Positions 9,145 through 17,640 of a DNA stretch of 51,986 nt are shown here, in pieces. The notes beneath the pieces are model-generated. The model searched no databases and was not told the DNA's origin. It saw nothing but the letters and a program-made list of their open reading frames with translations. How positions within the stretch are numbered: position 1 is the first letter of the stretch; every line of letters begins with the position of its first letter. Source of the stretch: an uncultured Fibrobacter sp. (lineage in GTDB: Bacteria > Fibrobacterota > Fibrobacteria > Fibrobacterales > Fibrobacteraceae); contig CALATK010000273.1 of assembly GCA_937891805.1 (NCBI GenBank), positions 1 to 51,986 of the forward strand. Direction: 5' to 3'. Made by a program: the position numbers and the translations under genes.

Positions 9145-10119
9145 ATGATGTGGAAATCACTTCAAATGCCGCGCAGCTTCCAGAAAGTGGAAACCGGCGA
9201 AGACGGTCGCTATGCAAAGTTTGTCGTAGAGGCCTTGGAACGTGGCTGGGGTATCACCCTCGGTAACGCTCTCCGTCGCACGCTCCTTTCCTCCCTGCAG
9301 GGTGCGGCCATTGTCTCCGTGAAAATCGAAGGCGTCGAGAAGGAATTTTCGACGATTCCCGGTGTCAAGGAAGATGTCACCGATATCATCCTGAATCTCA
9401 AGAGCATCCGCGTGAAGCTCCTTTCCGATCACGACGAAACTTTGCACCTGGACGTGTCCGGCGACGGCGAAGTTACTGCCAAGTCCTTTATGGAAAACCC
9501 GGGCGTGGTCGTTCTGACCCCCGATGTCCATATCGCTACTCTGAACGGTAACGCTTCCCTGTCCATGGACGTGAAGATCTCCAGTGGCCGCGGTTTTGTC
9601 CGTGCCGACGAACTGAAGGACAAGGACGCTCCGATCGGCGTTATCGCTACGGACGCGAACTTCAACCCGGTTCAGAAAGTTGCAATGCACATCAGCGATA
9701 CCCGCGTGGGCCAGAAGACAGACTACAACCGTCTGGAACTGGAAATCACCACCGACGGCTCCATCGACCCCGAAGATGCCTTGGCCTACGCTGCCAAGCT
9801 TCTCGTCGACCACCTGGAAATCTTCATCAACTTCGAAGGTGACCTGGTGACCGAAGGTGCCGAAGGCCAGGACGAAGAACACCAGCGCATCGCGGAACTG
9901 CTCCGCACTCGCGTCGATGAACTGGAACTCTCTGTTCGCTCCAGCAACTGCCTGCGTATGGCCAATATCCATACGGTCGGTGAACTTGTGCGCAACAAGG
10001 AAAACGATATGCTCAAATACAAGAACTTCGGTCGGAAGTCCTTGGTGGAACTTAACGAGGTGTTGACAGCCATGGGCCTCTCTTTTGGCATGGATGTCGA
10101 TGAATACTTGAAGGATTAA
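9145..10119 (+). CDS. rpoA: DNA-directed RNA polymerase subunit alpha
   Basis: A 324-residue alpha subunit. The N-terminal dimerisation domain shows GWGITLGNALRRTLLSSLQGAA. A short acidic linker (about 235-245) leads to the C-terminal domain with LSVRSSNCLRMANIHTVGEL and KNFGRKSLVELNEVL, which contacts UP elements and activators. Length is normal. Two consecutive ATG codons start the frame, and AAGAGG lies upstream. rplQ follows after 2 nt. Confidence 0.97.
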   Translation: MMWKSLQMPRSFQKVETGEDGRYAKFVVEALERGWGITLGNALRRTLLSSLQGAAIVSVKIEGVEKEFSTIPGVKEDVTDIILNLKSIRVKLLSDHDETLHLDVSGDGEVTAKSFMENPGVVVLTPDVHIATLNGNASLSMDVKISSGRGFVRADELKDKDAPIGVIATDANFNPVQKVAMHISDTRVGQKTDYNRLELEITTDGSIDPEDALAYAAKLLVDHLEIFINFEGDLVTEGAEGQDEEHQRIAELLRTRVDELELSVRSSNCLRMANIHTVGELVRNKENDMLKYKNFGRKSLVELNEVLTAMGLSFGMDVDEYLKD

Positions 10120-10121
10120 AA

Positions 10122-10595
10122 ATGAGACACGGTGTAAAAAACAAGAAACTCGGCGTTAACGCCCAGCACAAGCGTGCCATCCTCCGCGCCCTTGCCACTT
10201 CTATCATCGGAAAGGGCATGGAAACCGAACAGGGCAAGCGTTATGTGCGTACAACCCTCCACAAGGCAAAGCTTGTCCGTGGCGTGGTAGACCGCATGGT
10301 GACCTATGCCAAGAAGGGCGACCTTTCTGCCCGTCGTGAAGCTGCCCGCTTCATTATGGATCCCAAGGTCCTGCAGGACCTGTTTGCCACAATCGGCCCG
10401 CGCTATGCAAACCGCAACGGTGGTTACACCCGCGTGCTGAAGCTCGGCCCCAACCGCCCCGGTGACGCTTCCGAAATGGCCCTCGTGGGTCTCGTGGAAG
10501 ACGAAATCGTGGTGAAGGCCAAGAAGGGTGCTGCCGAACCTGCCAAGTCCGAAGCCGTCAACATGGTTGAAGGCGAAGGCAAGGCTGCAGAATAA
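10122..10595 (+). CDS. rplQ: 50S ribosomal protein L17
   Basis: A 157-residue L17 with the family core MRHGVKNKKLGVNAQHKRA and the segment GGYTRVLKLGPNRPGDASEMA. The last ~35 residues are a charged, alanine-rich extension beyond the E. coli length. It surrounds the tunnel exit. This is the last gene of the superoperon, and a strong terminator follows 18 nt later. Confidence 0.96.
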   Translation: MRHGVKNKKLGVNAQHKRAILRALATSIIGKGMETEQGKRYVRTTLHKAKLVRGVVDRMVTYAKKGDLSARREAARFIMDPKVLQDLFATIGPRYANRNGGYTRVLKLGPNRPGDASEMALVGLVEDEIVVKAKKGAAEPAKSEAVNMVEGEGKAAE

Positions 10596-10613
10596 TTTCT
10601 AGAAATATTGAAA

Positions 10614-10645
10614 ACGCCCCGCTTTTTTGAGCGGGGTGTTTTTGT
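10614..10645 (+). terminator. Intrinsic terminator of the ribosomal superoperon
   Basis: A 9-bp stem (10614-10622 with 10631-10639, one G-T pair) closes an 8-nt T-rich loop and is followed by TTTTTGT. It lies just after rplQ and ends the S10/spc/alpha transcript. Confidence 0.9.
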
Positions 10646-10650
10646 ATATT
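10645..10650 (+). promoter_or_regulatory. Candidate -10 element TATATT before the polysaccharide block
   Basis: TATATT followed by TAGG lies 31 nt before the ATG of the exporter gene and directly after the rplQ terminator. The same hexamer recurs before several other genes in the window. No clear -35 box is visible. Confidence 0.35.
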
Positions 10651-10680
10651 TAGGGGACATTCGTTTTAGAGCAACTGTTT

Positions 10681-11865
10681 ATGCACCATGTGATTACATG
10701 CATAGTTTTGGTTCTGTCTTTTTCGCTAGCGGCCTTTGCGGAAGAAAAAAGCAGTTCCTTTTCTCTGAGTTCTTCTCCGACGGTATCAAACCGTAGTGGA
10801 ATAGCCTTGAGTCCAACATATGCGGACCAGTCCGTTGATTCCAGTTATGTGTTGGGACCGGGTGATTTTTTGGATCTTGTGTTAGAAAACAATTATGTTA
10901 CTGTGCAGGTTTATCCTGACGGCTCTGTCGCTATAGAAGAATGCGGTGCTGTTAATGTCGGTGGCAAGACCCTTGCTGAGGCGCGTCAGCTGATTTTGGA
11001 TTTGGTCTCAAGACGTTATAAGCGGGAATATTGTTATGTTCAGTTGGCCGCATTAAAAAAATTCAAGATTAATGCCATGGGCGCCGTTTCTCAAGTTGGA
11101 CAGCATTTGGTAGAATCCCAGACGCGATTGAGTTTCTTTATTAGACAAATTGGAGGCCTTGTATCTAACGCCAATAGAGAAGATATTTGGGTGATACGTG
11201 GAAACGACACGCTGCATATTGATTACAATGCCATGTCGTCTCGGGGCGATTTCAGTGCTGATATTATGCTAGAGCAGGGAGATAAAATATATGTTCCCTT
11301 TGTGGCGGTAGGTGACAATGTAGTGTTGATTTTCCCAGATTCCAGGACGAGTGTCGCTTATCAGGATGGCCGGACTTTGCAGGATTATTTCAATCTCGCC
11401 GGCGGAAGTCGGATGGATAACCTAGGCTACAAGTCTGTTTGCGTTAGGGAACCAGGCAAGCCGACCAGGTGGATAACCATGTCGGAAATGAAACTGACAA
11501 AGGTAGCTCCTAACACAGAAGTGGAGTTTTCCATTCAAGAAATGGTTGTATATGTAGGTGGTGCTGTCACGACCATGGGAAAGTTCCCCTATGATCCCAC
11601 ATGGCATGCCATTGATTACATTTCGGCGGCAGGAATCAATATTACAACGGGTAGCTGGGGACAGGTGTCGGTATGGCGAGGAAAAGAGCCCGAGGCGATA
11701 TCTGTTAAAGTGGCCGAAGATGAAATATTGCCGGGAGACTTGATAGAAATTCCCAGAAGCCGTTACGAGTCATTCAAGGACTTCACGCTGTTCTTGGCTT
11801 CATTGTTGACCGTGATTTCCTCGGCACTTATCGTTTACGTAACCTATAATAACAGCAAAAATTAA
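10681..11865 (+). CDS. Wza-like polysaccharide export outer-membrane protein
   Basis: A 394-residue protein. It has a signal peptide (residues ~1-20, ending AAFA) and no lipobox cysteine, unlike E. coli Wza. The poly-export domain opens with YVLGPGDFLDLVLENNY and the VYPDGSVAIEECGAVNVGGKT segment. SLBB-type repeats follow. A hydrophobic segment near the C-terminus (about 365-388) may be the membrane-crossing helix ring of Wza proteins. By family it forms the outer-membrane channel for capsule or exopolysaccharide. It is first in a tight block with a Wzz-like and a Wzy-like gene. Confidence 0.85.
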   Translation: MHHVITCIVLVLSFSLAAFAEEKSSSFSLSSSPTVSNRSGIALSPTYADQSVDSSYVLGPGDFLDLVLENNYVTVQVYPDGSVAIEECGAVNVGGKTLAEARQLILDLVSRRYKREYCYVQLAALKKFKINAMGAVSQVGQHLVESQTRLSFFIRQIGGLVSNANREDIWVIRGNDTLHIDYNAMSSRGDFSADIMLEQGDKIYVPFVAVGDNVVLIFPDSRTSVAYQDGRTLQDYFNLAGGSRMDNLGYKSVCVREPGKPTRWITMSEMKLTKVAPNTEVEFSIQEMVVYVGGAVTTMGKFPYDPTWHAIDYISAAGINITTGSWGQVSVWRGKEPEAISVKVAEDEILPGDLIEIPRSRYESFKDFTLFLASLLTVISSALIVYVTYNNSKN

Positions 11866-11868
11866 TCT

Positions 11869-13089
11869 ATGGAACGACAAGAATCTTTAAGTTTTATAGA
11901 AGTATGTCTTCAGCTGTTGAATAACAACTTGAAGCATTTTAAGTTGTTTAGTGCCATTGTTATCATTCCGACCATTTTTGTTTTTGTACTGGTGATGTGG
12001 GTTTTAGACCCTGTCTATAGGGCTACTGCTATCGTGACGCCTCCTTCTGGCAATACGGGGTCATTAGCAAGTGGAATTAGTGGAATTTTGGGAAACTCTT
12101 CAAAAAGCGGGTTGGGAAGTTTAAGTTCTATGCTGAACTTTTCGACTGGTGCTGATGATGCAGATGTGGTATGGACCATTTTTAACTCTTGGGAGTTACA
12201 CGACCAAGTCATTCAGGAGTTTGACCTGGCTCGACATTATAAGTTCAAGGGAAAGTATCCGGCAGATTTATTGAAAGAGTTTAGGAAGAATTTTAATTTT
12301 AAGTCGAACAAAGAAAACATGTTCGAAATTACGATTGAAGATGTCGATTATTCCATGGCCGCCCAAATGGTTAGCTTTATGCTGGAAAAGGCGGATTCGG
12401 CATACAATGATTTCAAGACATCACAGGCGAGACAGACCCGGATTTATCTCCAGAGCCGTTTGGATTCATGCGAAAAGGCGATGCACGCCCTGACAAAAAA
12501 ATTTGCAAAATTCCAGTCGGACAACGACATCTATAATCCCGAAATACAGATGGAATCGACCATCAAATACTTGAGTGATCTTCAAGGCCGGCGAGAAGAC
12601 CTTTCTATGGAAATGGCCTACGAAAAAGAAGACCGTGGAGAAAAGAGCAAGCGATACGAACAGTTGTCCAAGCGTTACCAGACTATCAATACCGCTGTTC
12701 AAGGGACTCTGGACGGCAAGGATAAGGGCATGGGAATTGTTTCTTTGAAAAAGTCTCCCAAGCTAAATGCCGAATACCTCCAATATGAAACAGAGAGCAA
12801 GATTTTGAGCGCGTTGTATCAAATGTTGAGAGTCCAGAGTGAAGAAGTCCAGCTTGAAGAGGCCAAGCGCTTGACCAACTTGCATGTGCTTGAACCCCCT
12901 TGGGAAAACAACAAAAAGGTGTTTCCTGTAAGAGGAATTATGCTTATTTTCACGGTCATCGTTTCTTCAATCATTGCAACCTTCTTGTGTAACATAATTG
13001 CTTTTTTTGAAGCCGAAGAAGAGAAGGACTCAAGAGTGGCGGCTCTATGGAGAAATCTCAGGGGTGCCTTTAGAACTCGTAAAGGATGA
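11869..13089 (+). CDS. Wzz/GNVR-type polysaccharide chain-length protein
   Basis: A 406-residue inner-membrane protein. The first transmembrane segment is at about 26-46 and the second at about 350-375, flanking a periplasmic, coiled-coil-rich domain. This is the Wzz layout. The PPWENNKKVFPVR stretch just before the second segment is the proline-rich motif typical of chain-length regulators. There is no C-terminal tyrosine-kinase domain. It starts 3 nt after the exporter gene and overlaps the next gene by 4 nt, so it likely sets the length of the same polymer. Confidence 0.85.
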   Translation: MERQESLSFIEVCLQLLNNNLKHFKLFSAIVIIPTIFVFVLVMWVLDPVYRATAIVTPPSGNTGSLASGISGILGNSSKSGLGSLSSMLNFSTGADDADVVWTIFNSWELHDQVIQEFDLARHYKFKGKYPADLLKEFRKNFNFKSNKENMFEITIEDVDYSMAAQMVSFMLEKADSAYNDFKTSQARQTRIYLQSRLDSCEKAMHALTKKFAKFQSDNDIYNPEIQMESTIKYLSDLQGRREDLSMEMAYEKEDRGEKSKRYEQLSKRYQTINTAVQGTLDGKDKGMGIVSLKKSPKLNAEYLQYETESKILSALYQMLRVQSEEVQLEEAKRLTNLHVLEPPWENNKKVFPVRGIMLIFTVIVSSIIATFLCNIIAFFEAEEEKDSRVAALWRNLRGAFRTRKG

Positions 13090-14429
13090 TGATGATTTCC
13101 TGGATTAATGATAATCCGGTAAGTTTCGTGCTGTTTTTGGCATCCTTTTTTTGCTTATTCCAGGCTTTGTTTCTAAAGAAAGATTTTTTTTCGCCTGCCA
13201 ACATATATTGTTTTTCCCAGTGCATAACCCTTGCTGTTGCCTATTTGAAACTGGATTATGCCATGACAGATTTTAAGCTGAAAACTTGGCTTTTGTGGAT
13301 AGGCGCGATGGTCAGTTTTTGTGGAGGGTGCCTTTTTGTGCGGTTGGTGGCCAAACAAAAAGCGCTCCCGGTGGGAGTGCATCCTCCTGTTTTGCAATAT
13401 GGCTACAACTGGAAACTGCACGTCCTTTTTTCTTTTGGCGCGTTCTTGTTTTTTTTGGTGGGTGTTTGTGGAATTTTGCATACGGCCGGCCATTTGCTAG
13501 TTTTTGATGATAGTCCGGGAAGTTGGATGACTCAGGACTCTAAATTTGGCTATTTCCCGTTGTTTTATAGCAGCAGTCCGTTGGCCGTTTTCTTATTCAC
13601 GGTGTCGTCCTATTCAAGGTTTAACCCGGTGAAGTCTTTGCGTGTTATTTCTCGCATCATGGTCTTTTTGGTGATTGTCCTTGCTTTTATGGCATATCCG
13701 AATAGAACATCGCTTTTTTTTAGTCTTGGGTTTATAATTATTTCGTTCAACTTCTTATCTAAGAGAATATCTCCGGGTTGGATTGTCCTGGGTATTGTTC
13801 TGGTGACAATCTCATTTGTGGCAATAGGCTCTTTGCGAAATCAATATACGGGGACATTGAAGAACGCATCTACTGAATACCTGATGTTATTGCCATATAG
13901 GTATGTTGCCAACAACTATTGGAATCTAGATTATGCGGTAAATGCACCCACTGATAGGGAGTATCATTCCTTTACCTATGGTATAGATTTTTTCAGTGGA
14001 ATTTTTGAATATACGGGTATGTCGGGAGCTTTAAAGAGAAGCTACCGGTGGGATTCCCCCTTTCAGGAGAGCATTCAAAAAATCGCAGGTCTCAACACAG
14101 TGAGCTATTTATGGGAGCTGTATAAGGATTTTGGTGCTTTGGGCGCGATCCTTATTCCGCTGGTGTGTGGGATTGCGCTTGCCCTTTTGTATTTACAGCT
14201 AGGAAGGCCTTTTGGACCGCGTTCGGTGGCTTTGTATTCTTTGTTGGCTTATTTCGTTATGTGGAGCTTTTTTTCGCCAAGTTACAAACAGGGTATGTAC
14301 TGGTTTTGGCTAATAGCCATCTATTTTGTCTGTACGGTCTGCATGAAATATCTGCCGCTACCAGCCAATTCGCCTATTCTTGATAAAGTAGCAGATAAGG
14401 AAGAATGTCAAGAACAAATCACCGCTTAA
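13086..14429 (+). CDS. Wzy-like O-antigen/oligosaccharide repeat-unit polymerase
   Basis: A 447-residue integral membrane protein with about ten to twelve hydrophobic segments and a large periplasmic loop around residues 270-340, the usual layout of Wzy polymerases. Sequence is too divergent for a motif-based call, so the assignment rests on topology and on the exporter-Wzz context. Three consecutive ATG codons (13086, 13089, 13092) overlap the upstream stop. The first is listed. Its 3' end overlaps the convergent flippase gene by 72 nt. Confidence 0.7.
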   Translation: MMMISWINDNPVSFVLFLASFFCLFQALFLKKDFFSPANIYCFSQCITLAVAYLKLDYAMTDFKLKTWLLWIGAMVSFCGGCLFVRLVAKQKALPVGVHPPVLQYGYNWKLHVLFSFGAFLFFLVGVCGILHTAGHLLVFDDSPGSWMTQDSKFGYFPLFYSSSPLAVFLFTVSSYSRFNPVKSLRVISRIMVFLVIVLAFMAYPNRTSLFFSLGFIIISFNFLSKRISPGWIVLGIVLVTISFVAIGSLRNQYTGTLKNASTEYLMLLPYRYVANNYWNLDYAVNAPTDREYHSFTYGIDFFSGIFEYTGMSGALKRSYRWDSPFQESIQKIAGLNTVSYLWELYKDFGALGAILIPLVCGIALALLYLQLGRPFGPRSVALYSLLAYFVMWSFFSPSYKQGMYWFWLIAIYFVCTVCMKYLPLPANSPILDKVADKEECQEQITA

Positions 14430-15617
14430 GGTGAGTATGGGGATCTTGTCTGGGGTAAACACCTTTACGCCGACAACACAGCTAGCGATGTTCAATACTC
14501 CACCAGCGGTTATAAAAAAGCCGTAAGTAAGAGTTCTTTTTTCTTTTAGCAATGTAGAAATCATACCTAGACGAATTGCTTGAAAGACAAGTGAAAAGGA
14601 AAGGATGCGAAGGCAATATGCGCTGGTCAAAAGAGAATCTTCTGTCCAGGGAGCGGCAAAAAAAATGATTTTGAGTACCCAGTTCGGGGCAGCCCAAAAA
14701 GGAATCAGGGCGATGGTTACAAAGAGGGTAAATATTCCCTGGTCAAGAATGCGGATTTTGGAGCTATCGGATTGGTGTAGTGTAAGAACGCTGGAATAAA
14801 TGAAATAAACCATGAGGCTTGAAGCAAGTAAGGTAATCCTGTGCGCGAAGGTATAGGCGCCTAGAAAAGCGGGAGATGCGACAATAGAAACGGCATAAAG
14901 CCCTATGGGTAAATAGGCATAACTTGCAATATTTGTCAATGCGTAGGGAAAGGCTGACTTAATCATGAGTCGGGAAAAAAGCCAGAAATGTCGGCCTAGT
15001 TTTAACGTCTTTATGGAAAATGCTTGGCTGACTCCAAAGCTAAAGGTGGGCACGGCAGAAATAACCATGGCAAACGCGATAGAACGAATGGTATTGAAAT
15101 TGAAAAGGCAAAGGCATATTTCCATGGTCAGCGCAAGGGATATGGTGTGCAGGACCTTGGAAATGAGCAGCTTTTTCCAAAATTTTCCGCTGATGAAGTA
15201 CCAGTCGAAGAAGGAATGCTGGAAGAATAGCCCAAGAACAAGGATTAGCTCTCCAAATAATATGTCGTGGTTTCTGCGGAATAGAAGTGAAAATCCAATC
15301 ATCAAAGCTGCTGTGGTGGCAGACATGAGGATTCGAAGCTGTAAAATATGGGTAAATAGACTTCCCTCGGTGGCCCGTTTGCCAAAGTAGGCCAAAATTA
15401 GAGCAAGCATTCCAAAGTCGGCAATGGCGCAGAATATGGTATAGTCGTTGAGCAAAATTCCAAAATTGCCAAAATTGACAAATCCAAGGTTTCTTGCGAT
15501 AATATTATGGAAAAGCAGATTAACACCCTGGATGAGGATATTTACCAGAGATATGAAAACTCCAATCTTAATGTTCTTGAATACCTGCAACGAGGCATAA
15601 AATAGATGTTTTGGCAT
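14358..15617 (-). CDS. Wzx-like polysaccharide flippase (MOP superfamily)
   Basis: A 419-residue membrane protein with roughly twelve hydrophobic segments and no long soluble domain. The N-terminal NILIQGVNLLFHNIIARNLG region resembles the first helix of polysaccharide-specific flippases, including the NxxARxLG pattern. It would move lipid-linked units across the inner membrane. The frame is open to a TTG at 15653, but the ATG at 15617 is the better start. The last 24 codons overlap the Wzy-like gene on the other strand. Reading out of this gene opposes the polymerase gene. Confidence 0.8.
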   Translation of the reverse strand: MPKHLFYASLQVFKNIKIGVFISLVNILIQGVNLLFHNIIARNLGFVNFGNFGILLNDYTIFCAIADFGMLALILAYFGKRATEGSLFTHILQLRILMSATTAALMIGFSLLFRRNHDILFGELILVLGLFFQHSFFDWYFISGKFWKKLLISKVLHTISLALTMEICLCLFNFNTIRSIAFAMVISAVPTFSFGVSQAFSIKTLKLGRHFWLFSRLMIKSAFPYALTNIASYAYLPIGLYAVSIVASPAFLGAYTFAHRITLLASSLMVYFIYSSVLTLHQSDSSKIRILDQGIFTLFVTIALIPFWAAPNWVLKIIFFAAPWTEDSLLTSAYCLRILSFSLVFQAIRLGMISTLLKEKRTLTYGFFITAGGVLNIASCVVGVKVFTPDKIPILTLSGDLFLTFFLICYFIKNRRIGW

Positions 15618-15656
15618 AAATTGTCTTAAGGATTTTTGTATCTTTGTGCTCAAATC

Positions 15657-15736
15657 GCGAGAGTGGCGGAATTGGCAGACGCGCCAGACTTAGGATCTGG
15701 TACTTCGGTGTGTGGGTTCGACTCCCACCCCTCGCA
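15657..15736 (+). tRNA. tRNA-Leu (anticodon UAG)
   Basis: An 80-nt cloverleaf. The acceptor stem is GCGAGAG with CCCTCGC, discriminator A at 15736. The D arm contains GGCGGAATTGGCAGACGCG-like sequence. The anticodon loop is CTTAGGA in a CCAGA/TCTGG stem, and the T arm is GTGGG-TTCGACT-CCCAC. The variable arm is short with a TTCG tetraloop, as in class II tRNAs. CCA is not encoded. One acceptor pair, A6 with C67, is mismatched. Confidence 0.95.
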
Positions 15737-15771
15737 GAAATTTTAATCTACTAACGAATACCGGAGTCTAT

Positions 15772-17031
15772 ATGTCCGTTGAAATTAAAGAAACCAGCGC
15801 AACCCTGCGTACCCTCGAAGTCAATATCCCCCAGGAGGACCTGAAGGCTCCTTTCGAAAAGAAGCTGTCCCAGTACAAAAAGCAGGTGACGCTGAAGGGT
15901 TTCCGTCAGGGCCAGGTTCCCAAGGCCATGATTTTGAAGCAATTCGGCGATTCCATCCGTCACGAAGTCGTGAACGAGACCGTGGATGCCGTCTTGAACG
16001 CCGAACTCAAGAAGGCGAACATCATCCCCGTGGGCCAGTTGAAGGTCGTGAAGTTCAACGACGACAAGGAATCCGCCATTACCATGACGGTAGAAGTGGA
16101 AATCGACCCTGAAATTGACATCAAGGGCTACGCCGACACGGGTGTGATCGTTCCTCAGACCGCAGTCCACGAAGAAGAAGTCCAGGCCGAATTCGACCAC
16201 CTGATGAAGATGTGGAGCAAGGACGAACATGTGGACCGCGCAGCCCAGAAGGGCGATGTGGTGGTGGGTAACTACCTGGAAGTGGTGATTGACGGCGAAA
16301 AGCAGGAACTGCCCGAGAATCGTGAATTCCGCAGTCTGTTGGGCGAATCCGCCAGCCCCGGTTTTGACGAGGGTCTGACCGGTGCCAACGCCGGCGAAAC
16401 TAAGGAAATCAACTTCAAGTATCCTGATGACCACAAGGACGAACGCTACCGCGGCAAGACCGCCCAGTTCAAGGTGGAAGTGACGGACGTGCGCCAGATT
16501 GTTCCGCCTACCCTGGACGAAGAATTCTGCCAGAAGGTGGGCGTCAAGGACGAAGCCGAGCTCAAGAGCAACATCGCCGAAAGCCTTGCCAACCAGAAGC
16601 AGGATGCCGCCAAGACCAAGGCCATCAACGAGGCCATCGACAAGCTTATCGAGCAGAACCCGTTCGAGGTTCCCAATGCCCGCGTGGCAGACCTCATCAA
16701 GTGGTCCATCAACCGCAATGTGCAGGACCCCAAGGATGCGGTGGAACCCACCGAAGAACAGATGAAGACTTTGGCTCCCGAAGCTATCCGCGAAATCAAG
16801 AAGCATCGCATTCTGGAATTTGTGGCCAACAAGGAAAAGATCCGCCCCGCACAGGCCCAGGTGGACGCCCGCCTGCAGGAAATGGCCAAGGCTTACCACA
16901 TCGAATTTGACGACCTGAAGGCTCATTTCCGTCAGTCTGGCCGTATCAACCAGCTTCGTGAAGAACTCCGCTTCCAGATGGCTGCCGACTTTATCGTGGG
17001 TATCCGTCCGGCTGCCGAAGAATCCAAGTAA
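15772..17031 (+). CDS. tig: Trigger factor, ribosome-bound chaperone and prolyl isomerase
   Basis: A 419-residue trigger factor. The N-terminal ribosome-binding domain has the GFRxGxxP signature, here GFRQGQVP (about residue 43). The FKBP-like isomerase domain spans about 150-240, and the rest is the helical chaperone domain. The open frame runs upstream into the tRNA gene. The ATG at 15772, with CGGAG upstream, gives the proper N-terminus (MSVEIKETSAT). It heads the tig-clpP-clpX-lon quality-control cluster, an arrangement common in bacteria. Confidence 0.95.
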   Translation: MSVEIKETSATLRTLEVNIPQEDLKAPFEKKLSQYKKQVTLKGFRQGQVPKAMILKQFGDSIRHEVVNETVDAVLNAELKKANIIPVGQLKVVKFNDDKESAITMTVEVEIDPEIDIKGYADTGVIVPQTAVHEEEVQAEFDHLMKMWSKDEHVDRAAQKGDVVVGNYLEVVIDGEKQELPENREFRSLLGESASPGFDEGLTGANAGETKEINFKYPDDHKDERYRGKTAQFKVEVTDVRQIVPPTLDEEFCQKVGVKDEAELKSNIAESLANQKQDAAKTKAINEAIDKLIEQNPFEVPNARVADLIKWSINRNVQDPKDAVEPTEEQMKTLAPEAIREIKKHRILEFVANKEKIRPAQAQVDARLQEMAKAYHIEFDDLKAHFRQSGRINQLREELRFQMAADFIVGIRPAAEESK

Positions 17032-17044
17032 AAGAGGTTAGTTA

Positions 17045-17635
17045 ATGATCATTCCTACCGTCATTGAGACCACCGGGCGTGGTGAACGCGCCTATGATAT
17101 CTACTCCCGCCTCCTCAAGGAGCGCATCATCTTCTTGGGCACGCCCATCAACGATGAAGTGGCGAACAACGTCATGGCGCAGCTGATTTTCCTTGAGTAC
17201 GAGAACCCGGAGAAGGATATCACGCTGTATATCAACAGCCCCGGTGGCTACGTGTCGGCAGGACTTGCCATTTACGATACCATGCAGCATGTGCGCCCGA
17301 ACATCGCCACCATCTGCATCGGTAATTGTGCCTCTATGGCGGCGGTTCTCTTGGCGGCTGGCACCAAGGGCAAGCGCTATGCGCTTCCCCATTCCCGCAT
17401 TATGCTGCACCAGCCTTCTGGTGCGGCCACGGGCCAATCTACCGACATCCAGATTACTGCCAAAGAAATTATCCGCACCAAGGATACCCTTGCCGAAATC
17501 GTGGCCAAGCACACCGGCAAGTCTATCGACGAAGTCCGCGAAAAGACGGACCGTGATTTCTATATGGGACCAGAAGAAGCGAAGGCTTTCGGCGTCATCG
17601 ACGAAGTCTTTGTCCCGCGTAAAGAGGGAGTCTAA
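17045..17635 (+). CDS. clpP: ATP-dependent Clp protease proteolytic subunit
   Basis: A 196-residue serine protease. The catalytic triad is visible as Ser97 (in GNCASMAA), His122 (in MLHQPSG) and Asp171, at the same positions as mature E. coli ClpP. It forms the tetradecameric proteolytic chamber that works with ClpX, which is encoded 5 nt downstream. The N-terminus ([21 protein letters not shown]) is typical. Confidence 0.97.
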   Translation: MIIPTVIETTGRGERAYDIYSRLLKERIIFLGTPINDEVANNVMAQLIFLEYENPEKDITLYINSPGGYVSAGLAIYDTMQHVRPNIATICIGNCASMAAVLLAAGTKGKRYALPHSRIMLHQPSGAATGQSTDIQITAKEIIRTKDTLAEIVAKHTGKSIDEVREKTDRDFYMGPEEAKAFGVIDEVFVPRKEGV

Positions 17636-17640
17636 GATTC

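Noticed and set aside
15712..15771. Upstream extension of trigger factor
   Set aside because: It begins inside the tRNA-Leu gene.
15751..16926. 391-codon minus-strand open frame
   Set aside because: Antisense to trigger factor, with composition typical of a mirror frame.
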